Under the pieces are notes generated by a model, which made no database searches, was not told where the DNA came from, and was given only the letters and a program-made list of their open reading frames with translations. This document shows positions 1 to 5,619 of a stretch of 6,006 nt of DNA, in pieces. A program made the position numbers and the translations under genes. The stretch comes from Opitutia bacterium UBA7876. Lineage in GTDB: Bacteria; Verrucomicrobiota; Verrucomicrobiia; Opitutales; Seribacteraceae. Numbering within the stretch: position 1 is the first letter of the stretch; every line of letters begins with the position of its first letter. The DNA lies in the NCBI GenBank assembly GCA_002500665.1, contig DLRY01000053.1, positions 1-6,006 on the forward strand. The letters run 5' to 3'.

Positions 1-969
1 TACGAGGCCAAGGAGCGCACCCATCGCACCAACCACTTTTGTTCGTCCTCGCCCGCAACCGATGGCGAACGCGTCATCGTCGCCTACGGGTCCGCAGGCA
101 TTTTCTGCTATTCGCCGGATGGAAGAGAATTATGGCGCAGGGACCTCGGAGCCATCGACCACGTCTGGGGATACGGCAGTTCGCCCCTTATTCACGAAGA
201 TCTCTGCATCCACTATCATGGCCCGGGCAAAGGAGCGGCTTTGATCGCCCTCGACAAGAAAACGGGCGAAACCGTGTGGCGCTTCGACGAACCGAACTGG
301 AAGCCCGGCAAGCGTACCGACGGGTTCCGCGGCCAGTCCGACGGCGGGATCATCGGGGCCTTCAGCACACCGATCATCATCCGGGCAGGTAACCGGAACG
401 AGCTGATCATGAGCTTTCCCATGGAAATGAAGGCTTTCGACCCGGAGACGGGCAAGCAACTCTGGTCCTGCGAAGGATTGAACCCTTTGGTCTATACTTC
501 TCCCGTTCATCATAACGGGATGCTGGTCGCGATGGGCGGATACTACGGCAATTCCATCGGGGTGCGGACCGGAGGGGAAGGAAACGTCACGAGCAAACGC
601 CTGTGGCAGGAGGTTCGCCATCACGGCGGCATCGGAACGGGCGTAGCCAAGGATGGACACCTCTATATGCAGGACGCGGGAGGCATCGCCTATTGCATAG
701 ATTTTGCCAGCGGCGCAACCAAGTGGCAGGCCCGCCTGCCCGGCAGGGGAAACTCCTGGGGTTCCTTCCTCCTCGCAGGCGATCACATCTATGCCTTGAG
801 CCAATCCGGGAACACCACCGTTTTCAAGGCTTCGCCCGAAAAGTTCGAGTCCCTGGGCCTGAACGAACTGGAGGAGCGTACCAACTCTTCCATCGCGGTG
901 GCGGACGGCGAATTATTCATCCGTACCCACGAAGCCCTGTGGAGAATCGCCGGCCCGGGGCCCAATTGA
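1..969 (+). CDS. PQQ-like beta-propeller repeat protein, C-terminal part (5' end outside window)
   Basis: The reading frame is open from the first base to the TGA at 967-969, giving 322 residues with no start in view. It shows repeated propeller-blade signatures of the PQQ-like/BamB-like type, an aliphatic-Y/F-D-x-x-T/S-G-x-x-x-W pattern: YSPDGRELW near residues 37-45, ALDKKTGETVW near 83-93, AFDPETGKQLW near 144-154 and CIDFASGATKW near 212-222. The last blades are less regular (FKASPEKFESL, then LFIRTHEALWRI near 305-316). Proteins of this kind in planctomycetes and verrucomicrobia are usually exported, but any signal peptide here lies outside the window. The fold is clear. Binding of PQQ or any enzymatic activity cannot be claimed, because many relatives bind no cofactor and act as scaffolds. 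Apparent later starts, such as the TTG at 241, fall inside the propeller and are not real starts. The next gene begins 30 bases downstream on the same strand, so the two may be co-transcribed. Confidence 0.88.
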   Translation, partial: YEAKERTHRTNHFCSSSPATDGERVIVAYGSAGIFCYSPDGRELWRRDLGAIDHVWGYGSSPLIHEDLCIHYHGPGKGAALIALDKKTGETVWRFDEPNWKPGKRTDGFRGQSDGGIIGAFSTPIIIRAGNRNELIMSFPMEMKAFDPETGKQLWSCEGLNPLVYTSPVHHNGMLVAMGGYYGNSIGVRTGGEGNVTSKRLWQEVRHHGGIGTGVAKDGHLYMQDAGGIAYCIDFASGATKWQARLPGRGNSWGSFLLAGDHIYALSQSGNTTVFKASPEKFESLGLNELEERTNSSIAVADGELFIRTHEALWRIAGPGPN

Positions 970-999
970 ACCGGAAAAGAAACCCAAATAAGTAAAATC

Positions 1000-1431
1000 A
1001 TGAAACCGCACCCAATCCTTACAAATTCGATCCGCTGGATAACCGCACTGGCCGCAGCCTGTATCACTACAGGGGCATTGTCGGCTCAGGAACCCATAGT
1101 TGCCATCAAGGTTATGCCCGAGAACCGCGTCTTCAAGACCTCGTCCTTCAATAAGCCGATTGTCGTGAAGTCGAAGGTAGAGGCCACCAAGCATTTCGGA
1201 AAGGAAGCCGTTTCGGCACTGGTCGAGGCGGTCGATTTCAAAAAGCAGTTCGTGCTCGTCTTTGCCTGGCGGGGTTCTGGAGGAGATCGGCTCAATTACA
1301 ACGTCGCCGAGTCTTTCCCCGAACAAATTTTCTTCTCCAGGCAATTTGGAAGGACGCGTGACCTGCGGTCCCATGCAAAGGTCTTCGCCTTGCGTTCCAA
1401 CGTGAAGTGGAACGTGCAGGGCAAGAGGTAG
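1000..1431 (+). CDS. Small secreted protein of unknown function (WRGSGGDRL / GRTRDLR family)
   Basis: This 143-residue protein starts with a signal peptide: basic N-region with K2 and R12, hydrophobic core ITALAAACITTGAL, and a likely signal peptidase I cut at ALSA|QE after residue 29. C21 follows AAA rather than a canonical lipobox, so a lipoprotein is less likely. The mature part is about 114 residues with no transmembrane segment. It contains KHFGKEAVSALVEAVDF (64-80), FVLVFAWRGSGGDRLNY (84-100), ESFPEQIFF (104-112) and GRTRDLRSHAKVFALRSNVKW (117-137). From memory, this motif set recurs in uncharacterised planctomycete and verrucomicrobial proteins, so I treat it as a real conserved family of unknown role. 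No cysteine remains after cleavage, and I see no catalytic motif. The ATG lies behind an A-rich leader with no strong Shine-Dalgarno. The gene follows the propeller gene by 30 bases, so a shared periplasmic or surface role is possible but inferred only from position. Confidence 0.85.
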   Translation: MKPHPILTNSIRWITALAAACITTGALSAQEPIVAIKVMPENRVFKTSSFNKPIVVKSKVEATKHFGKEAVSALVEAVDFKKQFVLVFAWRGSGGDRLNYNVAESFPEQIFFSRQFGRTRDLRSHAKVFALRSNVKWNVQGKR

Positions 1432-1469
1432 AGGATCCAACCGAACCAGGCCATACGGGGTGCCGGAAT

Positions 1470-1493
1470 TCTCCCCATTCGACTCAGGGGGGA
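1470..1493 (+). terminator. Candidate transcription-end hairpin without a T tract
   Basis: TCTCCCC at 1470-1476 pairs with GGGGGGA at 1487-1493, a 7-bp stem with one G-T pair and a 10-base loop. It lies 38 bases after the stop of the small secreted protein gene. The sequence that follows (TATCTCGACT) is not T-rich, so this is not a standard intrinsic terminator. It may be an RNA 3'-end hairpin or a chance pairing. Confidence 0.25.
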
Positions 1494-1571
1494 TATCTCG
1501 ACTACGGGGCCGCCCTGGGAAAGGCAATTGCTCTCTACCTAGAGACGACTTGATGAAATAAACTACCACGA

Positions 1572-1667
1572 ATGAATGAAAACGTAGGCCCCTCCGTCAT
1601 GGATGCCGTCTTTAAGTCCGTGTAGGCTGCAGTCCGAGCCTTACTAACAGGAGTTTTTTTTGCAGCC
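1572..1667 (+). promoter_or_regulatory. Candidate structured leader upstream of the aldolase gene
   Basis: A short frame, MNENVGPSVMDAVFKSV, runs from ATG 1572 to TAG 1623-1625. Its stop codon overlaps the 5' arm of a hairpin, AGGCT (1624-1628) with AGCCT (1637-1641). The same arm can instead pair over a longer range: GGCTGCA (1625-1631) is the exact complement of TGCAGCC (1661-1667). The loop of the longer pairing holds a good Shine-Dalgarno-like AGGAG (1649-1653) and eight Ts (1654-1661). Competing hairpins, a short translated frame and a T run resemble an attenuator. However, the stems are short, the short frame has no clear ribosome-binding site, and the arrangement matches no known riboswitch class that I recognise. 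A chance arrangement is quite possible. Confidence 0.22.
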
Positions 1668-1709
1668 AGGGGTTGTCTTCGGGCCCAAATTGATCCATAA
1701 GTCGAGCCC

Positions 1710-2765
1710 ATGGAGGATTTGCAGACCATCGTCGAGCTTTCGCATGAATTCGGGACGCCCGAGTACGTCAAGGGCGGGGGAGGGAACACCTCCTTCAAGA
1801 ATGAGGAGATCCTCTGGGTCAAGCCCTCCGGGACAACGCTCGCTGGCCTGAGCGAGGAGACTTTCGTGACCCTCGACCGGGCCAAGGTCAACGAGCTCTA
1901 CGACGTGGAGACCCCGACCGAGCCCCATGCCCGCGAGGAGCTGGTCAAGAACTTCATGGGAGAGGCGGTCCGCAACGATGCCGGCCGACCTTCGGTGGAG
2001 GCTCCGCTTCACAATATCCTGGAGACCAAGTTCGTGGTCCATACCCATGCCCTGCTGGTCAACGGGATGACCTGCGCCAAGGACGGTGAGGCGGTGAGCA
2101 GGCGGCTTTTCCCGGATGCCCTCTGGGTGGAGTATATCGACGCGGGCTATACCCTGTGCATGGAGCTGAAGGGAAGGATCGACCGGTACAAGGCTGAATT
2201 CGGCCGGGTTCCCAAGATCATCATGCTCAAGAATCACGGCATTTTCGTCTCGGGCGACAGCGCCGAGGAGATCCGTTCGCTCTATGCAGGGGTCATGGAA
2301 CCGCTCCGGGCGGAGTACGATGCCCTCGGGGTCAACGAGGACTTGGGGATCGGCGATGCAGGGCAAGACCCGCAGACGGAGTCCGCGATCAGGGATATTT
2401 TCGGGGAAGACGCTCAATTCATCGAGTCATCGGGCTTTTTCGAGTGCGTGCCCGGCCCCATTACGCCCGATCACCTGGTCTATGCCCGGGCCTATCCCTT
2501 CTCCGACGAACTTACCCGGGAAAACGCCGACGCCTATCGGGCCAAGCATGGTTTCGCCCCCAAGGTGGTGATTCATGGCGACCGCATTTATGGGCTCGGA
2601 GTCACCGAGAAGAACGCAGGCTTGGCTCTTCTCTTTGCCCAGGACGGAGCCCAGGTGCTGAAGCTCTCGCAGGCTTTCGGTGGGGTCGAATACATGACCG
2701 ACCGGGCCCGCGAGTTCATCGAGAACTGGGAAGTCGAGTCCTACCGCGAAAAGGTCGCCAGCTAG
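1710..2765 (+). CDS. Class II aldolase/adducin-family protein, RhaD-type aldolase half without dehydrogenase domain
   Basis: This 351-residue protein has the class II (zinc) aldolase fold in its first 200 or so residues. The phosphate-binding glycine-rich loop GGGGNTS is at 22-28 and KPSGT at 38-42. The acid/base glutamate is probably E97 in SVEAPLH. The zinc ligands are probably H111 and H113 (HTH) and H176 (NHG). These match the layout of L-fuculose- and L-rhamnulose-1-phosphate aldolases, which cleave sugar phosphates to DHAP and an aldehyde. Residues from about 230 to 351 (VPGPITPDHLVYAR, PKVVIHGDRIYGLG, EYMTDRAREFIENWEVESY) resemble the region that joins aldolase to short-chain dehydrogenase in bifunctional RhaD-type proteins (COG3347). 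Here the protein ends where the dehydrogenase would begin. The substrate is therefore uncertain and a rhamnose role is only one option. An in-frame TAA at 1698-1700 forces the start to ATG 1710, which has a poor ribosome-binding site. The gene converges on the hydroxyproline operon. Confidence 0.88.
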   Translation: MEDLQTIVELSHEFGTPEYVKGGGGNTSFKNEEILWVKPSGTTLAGLSEETFVTLDRAKVNELYDVETPTEPHAREELVKNFMGEAVRNDAGRPSVEAPLHNILETKFVVHTHALLVNGMTCAKDGEAVSRRLFPDALWVEYIDAGYTLCMELKGRIDRYKAEFGRVPKIIMLKNHGIFVSGDSAEEIRSLYAGVMEPLRAEYDALGVNEDLGIGDAGQDPQTESAIRDIFGEDAQFIESSGFFECVPGPITPDHLVYARAYPFSDELTRENADAYRAKHGFAPKVVIHGDRIYGLGVTEKNAGLALLFAQDGAQVLKLSQAFGGVEYMTDRAREFIENWEVESYREKVAS

Positions 2766-2801
2766 ACCCGCCTCGTCTTTCGGCCCAGTTCCCTAGAGGC
2801 G
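2766..2801. terminator. Convergent gene junction with a weak shared hairpin
   Basis: Only 27 bases separate the aldolase stop (2763-2765) from the stop of the oppositely oriented dehydrogenase gene (2793-2795). CGCCTC at 2769-2774 can pair with GAGGCG at 2796-2801, and that second arm can also pair with CGCCTC at 2820-2825. The loop is long and there is no T run on either side, so a working bidirectional terminator is a weak suggestion. Confidence 0.2.
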
Positions 2802-4043
2802 TTCCGGGGAATAGGGCTCCGCCTCGATGTGGGGCTTTCGGCCGGTAAGAAGCTCGGCCACCAGCTTGCCCGTTGCGGGAGCCAGGCTGAGCCCAAGCAT
2901 ATTGTGGCCGGTGGCGAGGGTCACCCTGGGGTTTCCCGGGCAGGCGCCAATGATGGGAACGCTGTCGTAGGTCATGGGGCGCCACCCGTACCAGGTGTTG
3001 GTGACCGGCTCTCCATAGGGTTCCCGAAGGAAGGCCTCGACCCCGCTGCGGAGAAGGTTGAGCCGTTTGGGGTTGATGGAATCGTCGTAGCCGCTGAACT
3101 CCATGGTCGATCCCAGCCGGTAGCCTTCGTCGAAAGGAGTTACCGCCACCCGGGTCTCCGGGAAGATCAGGGGAACGTCCGGGCAGGTTTCCGGACGCTG
3201 CATGGTCATGGAATAACCCTTTCCCGGCTCGATGGGGGCGCGCCAGCCTACGATTCCGGAAAGTCTGGGGGTCAGGGCCCCGGTGGCGAGGACGAGGTGG
3301 CTGGCGGCAACGTCGCCTTCACTGGTCTTGGCGACCAGCCCGCTTTCCGTCTCCCTCAACCCGGTAAAGGACCGGTTTTCGAGGATTTCGACGCCTTTGT
3401 TCAGAAGCACCCGCTTGAGTTCGCTCATTAGGAGGTCGGAACGGAGGTGGGCGTCCTCGAGGTAGTGCCAGCCGCCGGCAAGTCCATCCTTGAGGGCGGG
3501 TTCCACGTCCTTTAGGTCCTTGCCCTCGATCCGTGTTGCGGTTTCCCCGAATTTCTCGGTCAGCATGTCGTTGGTCTCTGAGAACGACTCGAAGGCTTGC
3601 CGGTCCGCGTAGACGTAGAGGAGTCCCTTGTCCGTCCATTCGCAATCGATCCCCTCACGGGCAAGCATCTCGCGATAAAGGTTCATCGAGGAACGCAGAA
3701 GAGGGTAGAGGGCGCGGGCACCCGTCATCATATCCTTCTCGTTGCAGCGCAGGGCGAAGCGAAGGAACCATTGGGCCAGCCTCCAGTCGGGACGCAACTT
3801 GACCGAAAAGGGCGAGTTCGGCCTGAGCATTCCCTTGAGGGTTGCCCAGACGGCTCCCGGTTCGGTAAGGGGAAGCACGTGACTGGGGCAGACGTATCCG
3901 CAGTTGTGCAGGGAACACTGGGACCCGAACTCCGCTTGATCCATGACGACTACGCGCTCGCCGGCCTCCGCGAGGTAGTAGGCGCAGGCCGCCCCGATGA
4001 TCCCGCCCCCCACGACGAGGATGGGCTGGTCCGGTTCGCTCAT
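2793..4043 (-). CDS. FAD-dependent D-amino-acid dehydrogenase (DadA-like), probable cis-4-hydroxy-D-proline dehydrogenase
   Basis: This 416-residue protein belongs to the DAO/DadA flavoprotein family. The FAD-binding beta-alpha-beta fold opens with ILVVGGGIIGAACAYYL, with GGGIIG at 12-17, and the acidic D35 ends the second strand to bind the FAD ribose. A second flavin-contact stretch is VLATGALTPRL (251-261). The C-terminal FAD and substrate region has GWRPMTYDSVPIIG (353-366) and ATGHNMLGLSLAPATGK (377-393). DadA-like enzymes oxidise D-amino acids and pass electrons to the respiratory chain rather than to oxygen. The specific substrate is inferred from the partner gene: the epimerase would make cis-4-hydroxy-D-proline, and this enzyme would oxidise it to pyrroline-4-hydroxy-2-carboxylate. 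Its ATG (4041-4043) overlaps the epimerase TGA (4040-4042) as ATGA, so translation is probably coupled. There is no signal peptide, and a cytoplasmic, membrane-associated site is expected. A general D-amino-acid or glycine oxidase is the main alternative. Confidence 0.85.
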   Translation of the reverse strand: MSEPDQPILVVGGGIIGAACAYYLAEAGERVVVMDQAEFGSQCSLHNCGYVCPSHVLPLTEPGAVWATLKGMLRPNSPFSVKLRPDWRLAQWFLRFALRCNEKDMMTGARALYPLLRSSMNLYREMLAREGIDCEWTDKGLLYVYADRQAFESFSETNDMLTEKFGETATRIEGKDLKDVEPALKDGLAGGWHYLEDAHLRSDLLMSELKRVLLNKGVEILENRSFTGLRETESGLVAKTSEGDVAASHLVLATGALTPRLSGIVGWRAPIEPGKGYSMTMQRPETCPDVPLIFPETRVAVTPFDEGYRLGSTMEFSGYDDSINPKRLNLLRSGVEAFLREPYGEPVTNTWYGWRPMTYDSVPIIGACPGNPRVTLATGHNMLGLSLAPATGKLVAELLTGRKPHIEAEPYSPERL

Positions 4044-4999
4044 GCGGGGATTCCGTTGCGGAAGGGGTCGTTCGGTCCGAAACAGAGCGTTCCTTCACCG
4101 GTGACGTGGGCGGAACCGCGGATGGTGGGGATGATCTTTCCCTCCTCGACCTTGGCGCTGGCCTCGAAGACGCTCCCGATGACGCTTTCCTGACGCCAGG
4201 TTTCTCCGGGGGCGAGCTTGCCGTCGGCGATGAGGCAGGCGATCTTGGCGCTGGTCCCGGTTCCGCAGGGGGAGCGATCGTAGGCCCCGCCCGGACAAAG
4301 AACGAAGTTCCTCGAGTCGGCTTGGGCTGAGGAGGGCGGACCGAAAAGCTCGACGTGATCGATCTCGGCCCCGTTTTCGCCGGTGATGCCGGCTCCTTCA
4401 AGGCTATGCCGGATCCGCTTGCAGAATGCAGTCAGTTGATCGAGGTTGGAGGGGGCGATTTCCAGTCCGTGCTCCTCCACCAGGAAAAACCAGTTTCCAC
4501 CCCATGCCACTTGACCGGTCACCGGCCCGTGGTTCTCGACTTCCACGGTTACGTCCTTTGCGAGCCGGTAGCTCGGGACGTTTTCCACGCTTACCCATCC
4601 GTCTCTCTCCAGTTCGAGGGCAACCGTGCCGACGGGGGTGTCGATCAGCCTCCGTCCCGGCTCGATCCGTCCCAGATGGGCGAGGGTGACGGCCAGTCCG
4701 ATGGCTCCGTGTCCGCACATCCCGAGCATGCCGACGTTGTTGAAGAAGATGATGCCCGCGGCGCAGTCGGGTTCATGGGGTTCCACGAGCAAGCCCCCGA
4801 CCAGTTCCTCGGAACCCCTGGGCTCCAGAATGACGGCCCGCCGGAAGTCGTCGAACCGTTCACGGAAGGTTTCCATCCGTGCGGCCAGGCTTCCCGGACC
4901 GAGATCGGGGGCACCCGACGTGATGATGCGGGTCGGTTCGCCTCCGGTGTGGGAATCGACGAAGCCTACGCCGGGGACGTTCTGAAGAGTCATTGACAT
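4040..4999 (-). CDS. 4-hydroxyproline 2-epimerase (proline racemase family)
   Basis: This 319-residue protein is of normal family length and belongs to the cofactor-independent proline racemase superfamily. Both catalytic cysteines are present: C95 in GMCGHGAIGL and C245 in YDRSPCGTGTSAK. Two cysteines mean a racemase or epimerase, because the trans-3-hydroxyproline dehydratases replace the second one with threonine. Other family features are FVDSHTGGEPTR (13-24) and DHVE (214-217). The form of the second motif together with the adjacent flavin dehydrogenase points to 4-hydroxyproline 2-epimerase (HypRE/LhpA type) rather than proline racemase. It would interconvert trans-4-hydroxy-L-proline and cis-4-hydroxy-D-proline in the cytoplasm, the first step of hydroxyproline use. 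I chose ATG 4997-4999; a second ATG lies two codons inside at 4991-4993, and neither has a strong Shine-Dalgarno. The gene is first in the operon, and its stop overlaps the dehydrogenase start by four bases. Confidence 0.9.
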   Translation of the reverse strand: MSMTLQNVPGVGFVDSHTGGEPTRIITSGAPDLGPGSLAARMETFRERFDDFRRAVILEPRGSEELVGGLLVEPHEPDCAAGIIFFNNVGMLGMCGHGAIGLAVTLAHLGRIEPGRRLIDTPVGTVALELERDGWVSVENVPSYRLAKDVTVEVENHGPVTGQVAWGGNWFFLVEEHGLEIAPSNLDQLTAFCKRIRHSLEGAGITGENGAEIDHVELFGPPSSAQADSRNFVLCPGGAYDRSPCGTGTSAKIACLIADGKLAPGETWRQESVIGSVFEASAKVEEGKIIPTIRGSAHVTGEGTLCFGPNDPFRNGIPA

Positions 5000-5014
5000 G
5001 GATAAGGGAACTCA

Positions 5015-5038
5015 TGATCTCAATTTATCGCCGGATCA
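5015..5038 (-). promoter_or_regulatory. Candidate operator: inverted repeat upstream of the epimerase operon
   Basis: CATGATC at 5013-5019 and GATCAAG at 5034-5040 form a 7-bp inverted repeat with one mismatch. The exact inner core is TGATC/GATCA, with 14 AT-rich bases between the arms, centred about 27 bases before the epimerase ATG. The spacing suits a dimeric repressor or activator. No regulator gene is in the window, and no clear promoter hexamers were found in the 86-base gap. Chance is a real alternative. Confidence 0.22.
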
Positions 5039-5064
5039 AGCCCTTACTTGCTCCCGGAATGACG

Positions 5065-5087
5065 CAAGAAGAGAGGGTTCTTCCCTC
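5065..5087 (-). terminator. Weak intrinsic terminator overlapping the msrC stop codon
   Basis: Read on the minus strand, GAGGG (5087-5083) pairs with CCCTC (5077-5073) across the five-base loop AAGAA, followed by the pyrimidine-rich TCTTCTTG. The stem begins inside the msrC TGA (5088-5086). The 5-bp stem and imperfect T tract make it a weak terminator at best. It would separate msrC from the hydroxyproline operon that follows on the same strand. Confidence 0.33.
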
Positions 5088-5619
5088 AAATTGCGAAGTT
5101 CGATCCTTTTCCTGACTGACCGACCTCGAGGAAGCGCCCGGGAAACTGGTCGTAGAGAGGACGGATCCAGTCGACCAGACCGGAGAGGAACTCCTTGTCG
5201 ATTGCATCGAAGGCCCCGATCTCGGTCGAGTCGAGGTCGAAGACCGCCAGGACCGTTCCCATATTGCCGATAATGGGGAGGACCATCTCGGACTTCGTTT
5301 CCGGAGAGCAGGCGATATGGCTTTCCACTTTGGAAACGTCGCTGATCATGAGGATGGACTTTTCACGTACGCAGGCTCCGCAGACGCCCCGGTCCACGTC
5401 GATGGTCAAGCAACCATGCCCTCCCTGGTAAGGCCCGACCTTGAGAGTCCTCTCGTCCACGCGACGATAGAACCCTACCCAGTTCCAGTGCTCGAAGGCA
5501 TGGTATAGCTCGCAGGAAATGGTGGACATGGCGGTGATGAGATCCTTCTCATCCTTGATCATTTCCACGATCGGGGGGATGATCCTTCCGTACGTTTCCT
5601 CTTTTTCCTTCTCATTCAT
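5086..5619 (-). CDS. msrC: Free methionine-(R)-sulfoxide reductase MsrC (GAF domain)
   Basis: This 177-residue protein is a single GAF domain of the fRMsr type, which reduces free L-methionine-(R)-sulfoxide to methionine using thioredoxin as electron donor. The hallmark cysteines are all present: C70 (GGHGC), C80 (RGVC) and C104 (SHIAC). Their spacing of 10 and 24 residues equals that of the E. coli enzyme (C84, C94, C118). Other family blocks are WNWVGFYRR (45-53), VGPYQG (61-66), the ETKSEMVLPI block (107-116) and LAVFDLDS (124-131). An additional cysteine, C83, sits three residues after C80. The open frame extends 18 codons further upstream, but that extension lies inside the preceding hydrolase gene in another frame. 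I therefore start at ATG 5617-5619 (MNEKEKEE), which gives the usual length. It overlaps the hydrolase stop by eight bases, so the two are probably co-transcribed. It is a cytoplasmic oxidative-stress repair enzyme. Confidence 0.92.
   Translation of the reverse strand: MNEKEKEETYGRIIPPIVEMIKDEKDLITAMSTISCELYHAFEHWNWVGFYRRVDERTLKVGPYQGGHGCLTIDVDRGVCGACVREKSILMISDVSKVESHIACSPETKSEMVLPIIGNMGTVLAVFDLDSTEIGAFDAIDKEFLSGLVDWIRPLYDQFPGRFLEVGQSGKGSNFAI

Larger units (their letters stand above)
1432..1709 (+). other. 278-base gene-free stretch between secreted-protein and aldolase genes
   Basis: No convincing gene is present. The stretch holds the hairpin at 1470-1493 and a reading-frame tail ending ALGKAIALYLETT at 1551-1553 that might be a decayed gene end. 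It also holds a 17-codon frame at 1572-1625, two overlapping inverted repeats between 1624 and 1667, and an eight-T run at 1654-1661. The promoter of the aldolase gene should lie here, but I could not pick out a -35/-10 pair with good match and spacing. I found no tRNA cloverleaf. Confidence 0.6.

Noticed and set aside
130..804. Long open frame on the minus strand opposite the propeller gene
   Set aside because: It is antisense to a gene with clear propeller repeats. Its translation shows no family motif and is explained by codon bias in a GC-rich genome.
1470..1500. tRNA T-arm-like sequence around ATTCGACTC
   Set aside because: The flanking bases do not form a 5-bp stem around a 7-base loop, and no acceptor, D or anticodon arm fits.
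1477..1508. Short direct repeat TCGACTCAGGGG / TCGACTACGGGG
   Set aside because: Two imperfect copies only, with no further unit and no link to a mobile element.
913..1569. 218-codon minus-strand frame across the secreted-protein gene and the intergenic stretch
   Set aside because: Low-complexity shadow translation that runs antisense to two supported genes and has no recognisable domain.
1639..1661. Intrinsic terminator ending in the eight-T run
   Set aside because: No stable GC-rich stem lies directly before the Ts; the nearest 5-bp hairpin ends 12 bases earlier.
1644..2417. 257-codon minus-strand frame opposite the aldolase
   Set aside because: The aldolase on the other strand has complete catalytic motifs. 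This translation is a mirror of its codon pattern.
4355..4996. 213-codon plus-strand frame opposite the epimerase
   Set aside because: It lies fully antisense to the epimerase and no motif supports it. Similar shadows at 2829-3431 and 3597-4193 were rejected for the same reason.
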